Source of the DNA: Hofstenia miamia
Lineage: Eukaryota > Xenacoelomorpha > Acoela
Length of the DNA: 64,000 nucleotides
NCBI GenBank assembly: GCA_004352715.1
Contig: SCFE01000100.1
Span: 677,240-741,239, forward strand
Direction of reading: 5' to 3'
Below are positions 21,209 to 32,100 of this stretch, piece by piece. A program made the translations under genes and the position numbers. The stretch's first letter is position 1. Each line of letters begins with the position of its first letter. Under the pieces are notes generated by a model. The model searched no databases, was not told where the DNA came from, and saw only the letters and a list, made by a program, of their open reading frames with translations.

Positions 21209-23180
21209 AGGTTGTAATGGAGCTAATTTTTCATTATTGCCTTTTGATAAATTACAGGCTTAGTCTAAATTAGGAACGTTTATCTGTATTATTAATAATA
21301 CTATATAAGTTTATAATGCTTGAATCGGCGTCCAACATAAAAATTTTTACTCCATTGTTTTATTTAATATTAACGCAACAATTGTTTGTAGGTATTTTCA
21401 TTGATAATTTTCATCTTGTGTTAATTATCTTTAGATGTTCTCAACAATATGTGTGTAGTAGAAATTGACGTAGCAAAATGAATTGATAATATAGCAGTAA
21501 TTTACTAAATTTTGTATTTGTAGGTAATCATTGAAATGTTTTGCCATGCTTTAAACATTGAATTCGCCATTCTAATGGTAAAATCGCAATGTTGGGATCA
21601 GCTGGTTTTTAGTGACACTTCTCTTTTGTGTTATCTGTCCACTAAAATGCACGAAAGAAACCTTTTGACGAATACTCTAGGTGATTCATTGATTTTCTTG
21701 AGCCTCTATAGCAAGGTTGTGAAAATATTCACGATACTCAGTTGTTTTATTACTGCACATGTAGGTCCTAAATTATATATGAATCATTTTGGAGAATTTA
21801 TTTCAAATGAAACCGTAATTTTGAATTTTGCATAATAAGTCTTGTAACACATAGCAAACATCATAGCATATAAATTCTCTATAAAATTTTCTGGGACAAG
21901 CCAGATCTTTTTTTCTAATCCTTCCGGCACAATAAACTACTCTCCTTTATACCAGTGAAGAAAATTTTGCATATTTTATGCAATACTGTCTTAATCATAA
22001 GTGCAATCGAAGATATAGTAGAGTTGTACCCTGACTTTGCAAAGCTTAGAATTCAATCTCAAAATGGCAAGCAGGAACCATTAAGATATTAAATTTTATC
22101 AATTGCTTTGTTTTTCGACATCAGAGTCTTTTTGGCTACATCATTTACAAAGATCATTAATCCAGACACTTCTCAATGATGATTAACAGCAGTAACAACA
22201 ACAAAGATGTACTTTTAAAGCGCAATTCTTAGAAACGAAAATGCATATAATCAAATTCGCTTAAACACAAAGACTAAATATTGAAAAACTGATGAATTTA
22301 TAGAAAAGATGATACTTGAGTTTCTTTTTTAATCCCTGAGTTCGGTAATTTTCCTGTTCTCTATAGGAAACACACTGAATTCTTTTGGTTCACAGATCTA
22401 CAGATGTTTTCCTTTTGACATTTTTTCTAATCATGAAAATATTTTTTATTTCTTTGGTCCCCTTTTGACCCAAGGACTTCAAGTATATTTCATAGGTACT
22501 TCGTATTTTGATGAATTCCCATGGATATTGAATTCTGAGTTTTATAGGAAGTCAGGTTTTGACATAAATGATGCCAAAATAAGAATTTTTGTCGCATCTA
22601 GTGTTAAGAATTTTCAAAATTTTCATTCATTTTTAAGGCGGAACAAGCTGCTTATATTATTGAAGTCAAAGCCAAGCTATGAATATCTATAGATATCTCC
22701 ATCTTTAGATATTAATAAAAAGTTTGTCTTTTTTACATTAATTAATTGTAGGCATGTCCCAAAATATACATTGATGTTCTAAAAGAAATCATTAGTTCTT
22801 TTCACTTCATAAATATTTCATTTATCACAAGATTGATAGAATTGTAAATCATTAGCCTACAAATTGCAGGATAAATTATAGAATTCGCAAAAACCTAGAA
22901 CAAGGGCTTGATTTATGCTTATGTGCGATATGCGTTAATCTCGTTTTACTGAAATGTCTAAAAGCTAAATTGGGGCGCAACAATTGAAAGCAATACGTGG
23001 AAAATAATAAGACGTAGAGAAGAATTCAAAAGCACTTAAATCAAATTATGAATGCAGTTGGTTGAAGACGAGATCTTCAATGATGAATCAACTTTGTAAC
23101 GTTGTTAACAAAATTGCGTTAAATTTAATGCAGAGAAAACATGCTAAGAACCTCAATACATTAGAAATCATGCATAAAGA
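21209..23180. other. No gene seen
   Basis: AT-rich. The longest open frames (21536-21835, 22465-22692) show no recognised domain and no conserved composition. Confidence 0.4.
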
Positions 23181-24775
23181 AATCAGTCCTAATTTTGGCT
23201 GAAAAATACATTTTTAACTTTATCAAATAAGTCATTAAGACGACTATACAAAGAACATTAATGAAGCTCATGCAAAAGTTGAAAGTGAAGCCATGTTTCG
23301 AACTTTGTAACTGAAGGAAAATCTTCAAGGTAATTTAGAAATTAACATATTGAAAGACATATTGTCAACATTAAAATTATATTGCAAAAAATCTACATTA
23401 CCAAAAAAGTTAAATCAATGTTATCTGAATTAACACAATTAGCTTGTGATACACATCTTTACATTTGTAAATTTGATGACGCTGATGGCATCGTAATGAT
23501 GAATAAATCCGAATATGTTGGACAAAATCGTCAATGATTAAATCAAATTAAAACATTTATCAGATACATAAAGTAAGTTTTTTCATTATTTTCAGAATGC
23601 CTTTAATAATCAGGTATTTAAATATAAATAATTTGAAACAATTTTCTAATGAACAATATACAAATTCCGCAGCATTTTTTTAGATCCTTTCCCAGAATGA
23701 ATGGATCGGTAGATCAAAAACATCCACCGTTTAGACCAATATTGTCTTCCATTAATAGGCAGACATACAATTTAAGTAAAAGGTTAGACAAAATTTTAGA
23801 AGGTTACGTCCCAAAACAATACAATTTGCAAGATAAATTTCGTTTTATTTCTAAAAGGAAGAATTTTTATGAATCAGAAAGAGATAAAGATTTAGTAAGT
23901 TTTACAAATATTGCACTAAAACTTACCACAAAACACATTTCATGAACAATAAATGATTCAAAACACTCTAGAAAAACTATTAGAATACGGCTTTAATATT
24001 TAATAAAAAATTTACCAACAAATAGATGGCATGGCAATGTGTTCAACATCAGACCTATTAATTGCCAATTTTGCAATGGATAGAATCAACTTTGCAAAAC
24101 TAAACAATTTTGTTTTTGAAGAAACTTAATTTTGAGATGGAAAATATCAAATTTACAATAGAGAAGGAAAAATATATCAATCGATTTTTGAGATGTTAGT
24201 ATCAAAAATTATGATAGAAATTTTACTTCTGAAGTATACACTAGGAAAATAAATACAATTCGTTTCGTATTGTCTATTAAAGTTCAAAACGAATATTATA
24301 TGGAACGTCTACGTGAAAGATTCATCAAAAATTCATTGAATTTTGAATTACTGACAAAGAGGCTAGATGTATTATTTTCGACTTCGAATAAAACAGGCAT
24401 CCAAGTAAAAGGCTAAAAGAAATATCATCCAAACGCTTAAATTCCAATTATGAAAGAGATGTAGACGAGCAAAACATATTATTGAGAAAAAGATCAAGAC
24501 TGAGTGAAAGATTAATATCATCCAAAATTAGACCTGTTTTTAAATCACTACAAACAAAAAATATATTTAATAACAAATATCGAAACCCAGATTTCCTAGC
24601 TTCATTTTATCCATTGTCAATCAGCGTGCTTGTGATAGCAGATGGCTGTAATAATACATACATTGATAAAACTGAACGACATTTTGGCAATCGAATTAAA
24701 GAACATATAAACGGCCTTCTAGAAACCGAAATATTCAACCACTATCACGAAATGAAGAAAACGAATTTGAAATAG
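23180..24775 (+). pseudogene. Penelope-like retroelement, reverse transcriptase and GIY-YIG endonuclease remains
   Basis: Blocks in order: ICKFDDADGIVMMNKSEYV near 23465, equivalent to the K-x-D-K-G-x-x-V-V-M block; FRPILSSINRQTYNLSKRLD near 23730; an arginine-rich inter-domain part (NYERDVDEQNILLRKRSRL) near 24450; and a GIY-YIG nuclease (NNTYIDKTERHFGNRIKEH) near 24650. Reverse transcriptase plus C-terminal GIY-YIG is diagnostic for Penelope-like elements. Several stops and frame changes between 23945 and 24480 and loss of the YxDD block make it inactive. Confidence 0.8.
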
Positions 24776-24885
24776 CAATGGAACTACCCACACTAAGATC
24801 TGTGAGCCTTTAAGTATCAAACAGCATAACAATGAAAACATTTTGAATAAGCAATCCAATTTCGGAAAAATGAAATAAATATATT

Positions 24886-24966
24886 TTAGTGGTTGCTACT
24901 TTTTACCAACAATGCTATACTTAGAACCGACAAGCACTTTCTTAAAACCGACCATGCAAATTGCTT
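24886..24966 (+). repeat. Inverted repeat arm A beside the Penelope-like element
   Basis: About 80 bases (TATTTTAGTGGTTGCTACTT through AGAACCGACAAGC to ACCGACC) recur inverted at 25908-25992 with about 90% identity by eye. It lies about 110 bases after the endonuclease remains, where terminal repeats of Penelope elements sit. Confidence 0.75.
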
Positions 24967-25907
24967 GAGATATGTAACTAGGAAATGCAATTTGCAAACA
25001 ATAAATTTATTAGCCAATCAGAATTAGCAGGTGATGAACTTCGGGAAGTAAATAGTAAGTATATCTGATAATAATTAAAAACCCTGAATCTTAATAGAAT
25101 TATTTAATCAGCTTAAGCAATGCGCCTACCAAGTGGATTTAGTATTCGAAGGCTTTATTGAGATAACAATAATATCTTTAATATCTAGATACTTTGCTGA
25201 AATGATTAAAATATTTATGCGAATTAATAGTATTACGGCATTTGTGAATTTTATTTATGCCATTGTAATTGAATTTGTGATGAATCATTTTCGATATTAT
25301 ATGTCTTTCAAGTAATAACTTATTTTTAGAAGGGCTTCAACTGATTGGTATATGCTGTTATTTAATAATCTGTAGAATAACACATTCTGCTATTGTTACG
25401 TAACTGCTCATAAAATAAACACATCCTTCTGCTTAAGTGTAAGTGATTTTCCATTTATCTTTGTATTTATAGCTTGTAGTATATAGCCTATACTGTAGTT
25501 CAAGTATTTGCAAAAAACCCATCTTTAAAAAGTTGCATAATAAACAGCTCTTCCACGTTCACAGTTTTTGAATACAATATTTATTTATTAATCAAGAGTT
25601 AAAAATCTTTGTAAGAAGCTTTCCTGGGCGATCTCGTCGTCTTACTTTTGGACTCTTCAATCATTTCTAACAAATTCAAACAGTTTTACTTTATAGAAAC
25701 AACAACACAGTTAATTTAAGCTAAATATACATCAAATTAGTTATATTAATTTCTTCACTTGAAGAATTAAGCATCCAGCCCTCATACAAATTTTATTTAA
25801 TAATATACTTTGGATTATAAAAGTTAATTTTTATGTCCCTTTTACTTTTATTTAAAATAATGTCTCTTTCTCGTCTATTTTAAACAAATTTTTTAAATAA
25901 ATTTGCA

Positions 25908-25992
25908 TTGTCGGTTTTAAGAATGTGTTTGTCGGTTCTAAGTATATCATTGTTGGCAAAAAGTACCAACCTATTTTAGTGCATGCAATTAA
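25908..25992 (-). repeat. Inverted repeat arm B beside the Penelope-like element
   Basis: Reverse complement of 24886-24966, about 940 bases away, directly followed by a hammerhead-like motif and a (TA)n tract. It could be an inverted terminal repeat or part of a second element. Confidence 0.75.
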
Positions 25993-26038
25993 CTTATAGT
26001 GTAGCATATTGTAAATTTTTTTTGCTTCAATTTGTAAA

Positions 26039-26068
26039 CTGAAGATGACTATGATATAGTCGAAACGT
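26039..26068 (+). ncRNA. Hammerhead-like ribozyme core of a Penelope-like element (candidate)
   Basis: CTGAAGA fits the hammerhead CUGANGA core. It is followed by a five-pair stem GACTA/TAGTC with loop TGATA, and then GAAAC. Hammerhead motifs are known in Penelope terminal repeats. I could not identify the cleavage side or stem III, and the first closing position of stem II is mismatched. Confidence 0.4.
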
Positions 26069-26104
26069 TTATTGTTTTAATTAATTGATAAAAAACAACA
26101 AATT

Positions 26105-26107
<3 letters not shown>

Positions 26108-26141
<34 letters not shown>
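26108..26141. repeat. (TA)n microsatellite
   Basis: TA tract at the end of the Penelope-related region. Confidence 0.95.
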
Positions 26142-26145
<4 letters not shown>

Positions 26146-26793
26146 AAATTGAAAGACACATTAAATAGATAATTTCTTTGTAGTATTTTAATATTATTAA
26201 CAATATTATTAAATTCTATTCGCATCATTGTTGCTTTTCGCACTTGTTAACACTTAATCCTGAATATATTGTTTTATCGTTTTGCAGTAAGCATTCTATA
26301 GAGTTTATTTATTATTTTATTATTTGAATCATCCATTTGAGAAATTATTGTTTTTTAAAAACCAAGTGATACATTTATGAATCTGCATTGAAAATTAAAA
26401 GAAAGTAGGTACTTCAAATAAATTATTCAAAAGAGTTAATAAATACACAAATACTTCGTCTGAAATACAAAAACCTTTTAAATTTTGCTTTGATATATAA
26501 TTTAATAGAAAAATTATAAAGACTATATTTTACTATAATTTAAAGAAGCCCAACTTTTCAGGAACCAACATTATTTACGTTATCTTCCGAACTTTCCATT
26601 ACCAATTACTTCGGTTAAGAATGTAATTATACTTATTTCTTTTCAAATGAAAATTCATTGCATAGTTTAGAAAAAGCATAAGCGAAAAAATAGATTATGT
26701 AGAGTCCGTAATGCCTGCAGGTGGGTGGTTTGTTTTTGATTACTATCAAAAAAATTTTTGGCTTTTTTTTAGAACTCAATAAATTACTAATAT

Positions 26794-26808
26794 TATATAT
26801 ATATACAG

Positions 26809-26845
<37 letters not shown>
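26794..26845. repeat. (TA)n microsatellite, imperfect
   Basis: TA tract with two interruptions, upstream of repeat copy A. Confidence 0.95.
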
Positions 26846-26847
<2 letters not shown>

Positions 26848-26907
26848 CTAGTACGGAAATGTACAAAAAGCATGGAACGTATTTCACAATGAGATCAGCT
26901 TGATTGT

Positions 26908-27026
26908 CCAATTCGCCTCATCTGGGGGTTTATTGGCCTCACATCCAACTCTGTATTAACTAAATATTGAAATTATTCAGGCTTCATTTGTTTTATTGTA
27001 AAATACAAAATTTTAATAAAGTACTC
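26908..27026 (+). repeat. Direct repeat copy A, upstream of glutaredoxin
   Basis: Shares ATTGGCCTCACATCCAA, CTGTATTAA, GGCTTCATT, TTTTATTGTAAAAT and AAAGTACTC, in the same order, with 27822-27946. It ends 143 bases before the glutaredoxin start codon. It may be a duplicated promoter or leader, or a transposon fragment. Confidence 0.75.
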
Positions 27027-27169
27027 ATAAATATATTTATAAATACAGTACAGTAAAATTCCTATTGACGGCACTTATTGTTCTACGCATTTATTGTTGG
27101 CAGAAAGCACTTTCTATTTAGCAAATTTTGCTCATTAACTATTCGATTCGTACGCCATTATTTTGAGCA

Positions 27170-27472
27170 ATGAATGCTGTAGCAACGTTTATTAAAAGTG
27201 ATCCACTCGTGATGTTTTCCAAAACTTATTGCCCATATTGTAAGATGGCGAAATCTGCTCTTCAGGAAGTAGGTGCTACATACAAAGTGTATGAACTTGA
27301 TGAAAGGGCCGACGGGGATCATTTGCAAGATCAACTAAGGAGTATTACCAATATTTCATCGGTACCACAAGTGTTTCCTAATGGTACATATCTAAGTGAT
27401 GGCAGTGGCACGAAAGCATTAAAGGAGTCTGGGGAATTAGAAAAAATACTAAGGGACGCTAACCTCCTGTAA
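27170..27472 (+). CDS. Glutaredoxin, dithiol CPYC type
   Basis: A complete 100-residue single-exon frame from ATG. It reduces protein and low-molecular disulfides using glutathione in the cytosol. Residues 21-24 are the active-site CPYC, preceded by VMFSKTY. SVP at 64-66 is the cis-proline loop (usually TVP). GSGTKAL at 78-84 replaces the common GG-x-DD glutathione-binding stretch, and a C-terminal ELEKIL helix follows. The length matches classical Grx1/Grx2 proteins without a targeting leader. No intron, frameshift or poly(A) tail is visible. A repeat copy lies 143 bases upstream, and a related copy lies upstream of receptor 2. Confidence 0.93.
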   Translation: MNAVATFIKSDPLVMFSKTYCPYCKMAKSALQEVGATYKVYELDERADGDHLQDQLRSITNISSVPQVFPNGTYLSDGSGTKALKESGELEKILRDANLL

Positions 27473-27543
27473 ATTTAGATATATTCATTTATTCTGTTTT
27501 ATTTACTTCTAGAGTACAATTTTCTTGTAAAATTTCTTGTAAA

Positions 27544-27548
<5 letters not shown>

Positions 27549-27596
<48 letters not shown>
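27549..27596. repeat. (TA)n microsatellite
   Basis: TA tract just downstream of the glutaredoxin stop. Confidence 0.95.
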
Positions 27597-27600
<4 letters not shown>

Positions 27601-27821
27601 ATGTGTTGTGTATGAGAACAATTATATATTTATTTCTGTCTATTAACTTGTACCTACAAGCCAGTAAAAATCAAACATATTTTAGAGGCTGCTAATTTGT
27701 TATTCGAGGAGTTAAGAGAAATTTTTCGTTACCTTTAATATATGATGGCTTTTTGATTATTTTCGTTAAAAGAGTATGTTACGCATTTGACTACAAGATA
27801 AGTTAGATTAATACACTTATG

Positions 27822-27946
27822 GTTCAATGTCCCTCATCCGCGGGTTAATTGGCCTCACATCCAATACTGTATTAATACGATTGCAACTAAGTGGTACAAT
27901 TGCATAAGGCTTCATTTTATTGTAAAATGTTAATTTTTGTAAAGTA
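27822..27946 (+). repeat. Direct repeat copy B, upstream of receptor 2
   Basis: Same-orientation partner of 26908-27026. It ends 93 bases before the receptor 2 start codon. The shared core is ATTGGCCTCACATCCAA. Confidence 0.75.
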
Positions 27947-28039
27947 CTCCTTAAAATAACACTTTGAAATGAATATGCTGTTACGCCACTGGTTAAAAAA
28001 TTTTTAACCTTAAATTCAATTAACAAGTAACTGAAAGAA

Positions 28040-29164
28040 ATGCTTATTGCATTGCTATTACCTCTTTTGTCTCTTTCATATGAACATAATCAGTATTGTC
28101 CTTTTCCTTTTTTCGACTGTGGCAATAACTTAACCTGCATCGAACATACACATAGATGTGACCGCTACATCCAATGTCACGAAACTGGTAAGGATGAGTT
28201 TAACTGCAGTGTAACACCCTGGCATAGCCAATGTACAAATTTTTACTGTCAGGATCTGATTCCTGGTGATGCCATGTATGTAGGTAAATGTATCGACAAT
28301 GATTTAGTTTGCAACAACATTATTGACTGTTTTCACGGTGTTGATGAAATAGATATCTGTCCTTGCCCAACAAATTGGCTAGAATGCACTTTGGGTGATC
28401 TTTCTAGAGGAAAGTGTCTTAGTCCTGATAGGATATGTGATGGTATTCCAGACTGCATTCCTCATGGAGTAGCCAGCGTTGATGAATGTGGCTGTGATGA
28501 CAAAACCTTTCTTTGTCCCAATGATAACAACTTCTGCATTAGCGCTGATCATTTATGCGATAAAATATTCGATTGCGGATCAAAGGTTGACGAAGCTAAC
28601 TGCAGTAGAAAATGTGATGAGGGTTATTTTGCATGCCATTCTGGTGATGACTGCATACCAAGTCGCTTAGTTTGTGATAAATACGCAGAAGTAAATCAAG
28701 GTAACATAAAATTCCTGCCTGATTGTGATGATTCTAGCGATGAAACCTGTGATTGTGAATATAATTTTAAGTGCATCAAAACTAACTCATGCATAGAAAA
28801 GAGGAGCCTATGTAGAGACATACACAATTGCCAGCCCTCCGAAGAAGAAATGTCAGCAGCATGCGACTGCAATCAAACCACGCATCTGAAATGCGAAGAT
28901 GAGAAGATTTGCGTACGCAAGGATTGGGAATGTGACTTCTACTATGACTGTAATTATCGTCTTTCAGATGAGCGATACTGTGCTGATATTCCAAATGCAC
29001 AATTTCTTTGCCCAGAAAATTCATTTTGGTGTGGCAGATGCATCCCTTGTAAATATTCTCAGCTACGCTTTAACGAATTTTGTATTGGAATGGCGACCTC
29101 TGGGTATTGCGAATGTGAAAACGATGAATACAGTTGTAAGGGTGACATTATTTGCATCGATCAG
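28040..29164 (+). CDS. Receptor 2 exon 1: signal peptide and LDLa modules 1-8, half of 9
   Basis: A long open exon rich in cysteine with typical LDLa ends such as CNNIIDCFHGVDEIDIC, CDKIFDCGSKVDEANC and DCDDSSDETC. Module 8 (FLCPENSFWCGRC) is divergent. The donor is CAG followed by GTTAGT. Confidence 0.9.
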
Positions 29165-32100
29165 GTTAGTGCAATTAAATGATATTAACTTACAATAATT
29201 TCTGTAAAGTTTTGTTCAGTTTGAGATAAAATTTTCAAAATTTAAGAAAAAAAACTATTAAAAAATTATTTAATTCTTTGAACTATGAACTTACAAATTT
29301 TATGAATTTAGCTTTTCAAAATTTCTCATTTCAATTATAGGGATTTCATTGTATATTTGTGCGTTGCAACTATTGTAGTATAATCAAATGAGTTGCTAGT
29401 GTTTTTTCCAGAAGCGTATTTAACCATAGAGGTTCCCTTAAAAAACACTTTTTATAATTTAAGGATCTTTATTTTTTAAAAGATAAGCGAAGTCTAATTA
29501 AATTTCTTCTTACCGAAATTAAATTTTTTTGTTTAGAACCACACAACGTTTAGCAATGGAAATCTGACAAAATTGATTAATTTTTAAGCATCTATATTTT
29601 TGCACTGTTCGATATATCCTGATCGAATGAATATCAGTAAAGATTTGGGAATTTTTTTTATTGTCCTATTAACTAAACGGATGGATTTCAATAATCCTAT
29701 ACATACGAGGTTTGCAAATTGTATATGGCATTTTGCAATGAACTTGATCATATCTGTTAATGACCATGCTAAAAAGTTTTTGATAATTTTTGTTGTTTGA
29801 AATTCAAAATATATTTTTTTATAGTAGTGAAGAAACAATGTTGGTATTAGAAAAAACTTACAAATGCTGGTTGCATGATTACTGCACTAATTCAAATGCT
29901 GCAAAGCAATATGCTGCCATTGTTTACAATTGTTGCATCAGTCAAGAATATCGTTAAAGTTCCGAAATATATGTTTTCCTTATTACCTGTAATAAGAGTT
30001 TTAAGTTCAAAAGTCATAATCAGTAACAGAAATTCAGATTTATACACAACAGGCACCCATATATACCCATACTGCAGAGGTGTAGCAAAGTTTAGTGGAA
30101 CGGTTCAAATATGAATCTGAAAGCACCACGTGGTAGAGAGGAGTCCCCTCTTTCTTTTTTGCTCCTTAATCTGTGACGCCTTAATGAGTTTGAGTGATCA
30201 ATACACATATTAAGAAACAGTTAAAGTTCTTTGTGTTCTTCTATAACATTAGCCATAAAGGGAATTTAAACGTTTTTCAATAATTCGGAATTTTCAAAAA
30301 AAAGTTAATCTATTTCAGCAACAGCAGTACGATTTAATAGAAATTTTCAAATTTCATTCAAGCATGTTCGCAATCCCCATGTCCATGCCTCATAATTTTC
30401 AAATTTGCTAATAGCCTTGGAGAAATTCCGTGTAAATATATTTATATATATATATATATATATATGCAGTTTTTTCTATTAAATGAACAAGTTTTTGTCA
30501 TCAATAAAAAATTTGACAGTTCATATGAAGTGTGCTCAATGGTGCTGCAATTGGCTTCACTCTGCAGCAGGGGATTAAATCTCATTTAGATAATGTGATT
30601 GACAAAGAGGCATAGTGTAATCCATTTTTTAATTTTTTCAGATTGTTTTTATTTTTAGGAATCACAAGATCCATGAAAATTTGCATATTGCAAACATTCT
30701 TTTTACTTCGCTTGCATTTGGCACGTACCAACTGTACACAGAAAATATCACTACACTTAAACAGTTTTTTGATATCGATAATGTTTGTCTTCAATATTAT
30801 ATAGTACTAATACAATGAATAATGCGCTAAATTAATAGTTTTTTAGTCTTTGGTTTGCAATAGTGTTGCAGATTGTTACTATGAAGACGATGAAGAGAAC
30901 TGTGTAGAATGTAGGTTTTTTAACTATTTCTTTTTATCATTAATCTAATTTCTTTAATTCTTGAAATGTTACCACGATTTCTTGCTCTTTATTTTGAATG
31001 TGAAACCTTCCTGCATTAAACTAAACTCTATTGAAATAGGGAATATGTAAGCGATGTTAGCAATAATATTGAATTGGCTTATTGCTGAGTTTAATACAAA
31101 AATGCATCCCGCCCTTTTTGAATATGCATTTACTTTATCCTGCCCAGATTTACCCTTCGTAACTATCATATCATAGTGGTTGCCACTTCTCATATCTTCA
31201 TATAAAATGACTGGAGTCACTCAACTGGTAGTTTCATATTTCTACTCGCAGGCATCACGCGAATTACAAGAGAGCAAAATTAAAGTGTATTTAGGTCCAC
31301 ACTGTGTTTATGCTTCAATCACTTAATCTCATTTATTGGTGATAAAACGAGATGACGAGAAGACTCTTGCACTGGGTACATTAGTTGCAGGAATGCAATA
31401 ATGTCTACAGCAAGACGGAATATAATAGGGTACATGTAAAGCATTAATCGCATTGCAATCAACAACACGAGAAACTAATTACATCTTCATTTACAAGATT
31501 TCTGGTTGTTGATTAACGGAGTTAATTTCCAAATCGAACTATCACATATTACTATTTCAATACGCTTTTATAACATTTCAGTTGTACAGTAAAAATGTTG
31601 ATGTATTCAAGATTTTAGTCTTTAAGCTTCAATATAGAGTATCCAGCCTTAACTGGCTCTCAGTTTTATCCTAAATACTCCTGCCTTGCCCGAATTTATC
31701 GGATATGATACGTATTTGTACGACGCTGATGTGGGGTCAGTATTGTGCAACTTTGTGATGTTAAGGCTAATTATTTTTAATCAGTTAAAGAACAATAAAA
31801 AATTTTAAGTGTCCCAAAATGTGCTGTCTGAATTCTTTTATCAGGAATTTCATATTCAAAAGTTTGTGGTATTCTTAAATTACACTAGTTGGCCGGCCTG
31901 AGATGCTGTATGCAAGGATTTTGGCACAATATTTCTCGTTCTAAACATCCTCTACAATATTTTATTCCACAGAAGAATCTCTTGCAGTACAATGCTAGAA
32001 TGTCAAAAATATATGATGTAATTTTTGAAAAATCAGATTAAGAAATACCATTGCTGTTTCTGAAATGAGTTGTACTTATGTTGTTAGATACTATTAATGT

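Noticed and set aside
29875-30114. 79-residue frame in receptor 2 intron 1, with a cysteine-containing alternative frame
   Set aside because: The cysteine spacing does not fit an LDLa module, and no acceptor keeps the phase.
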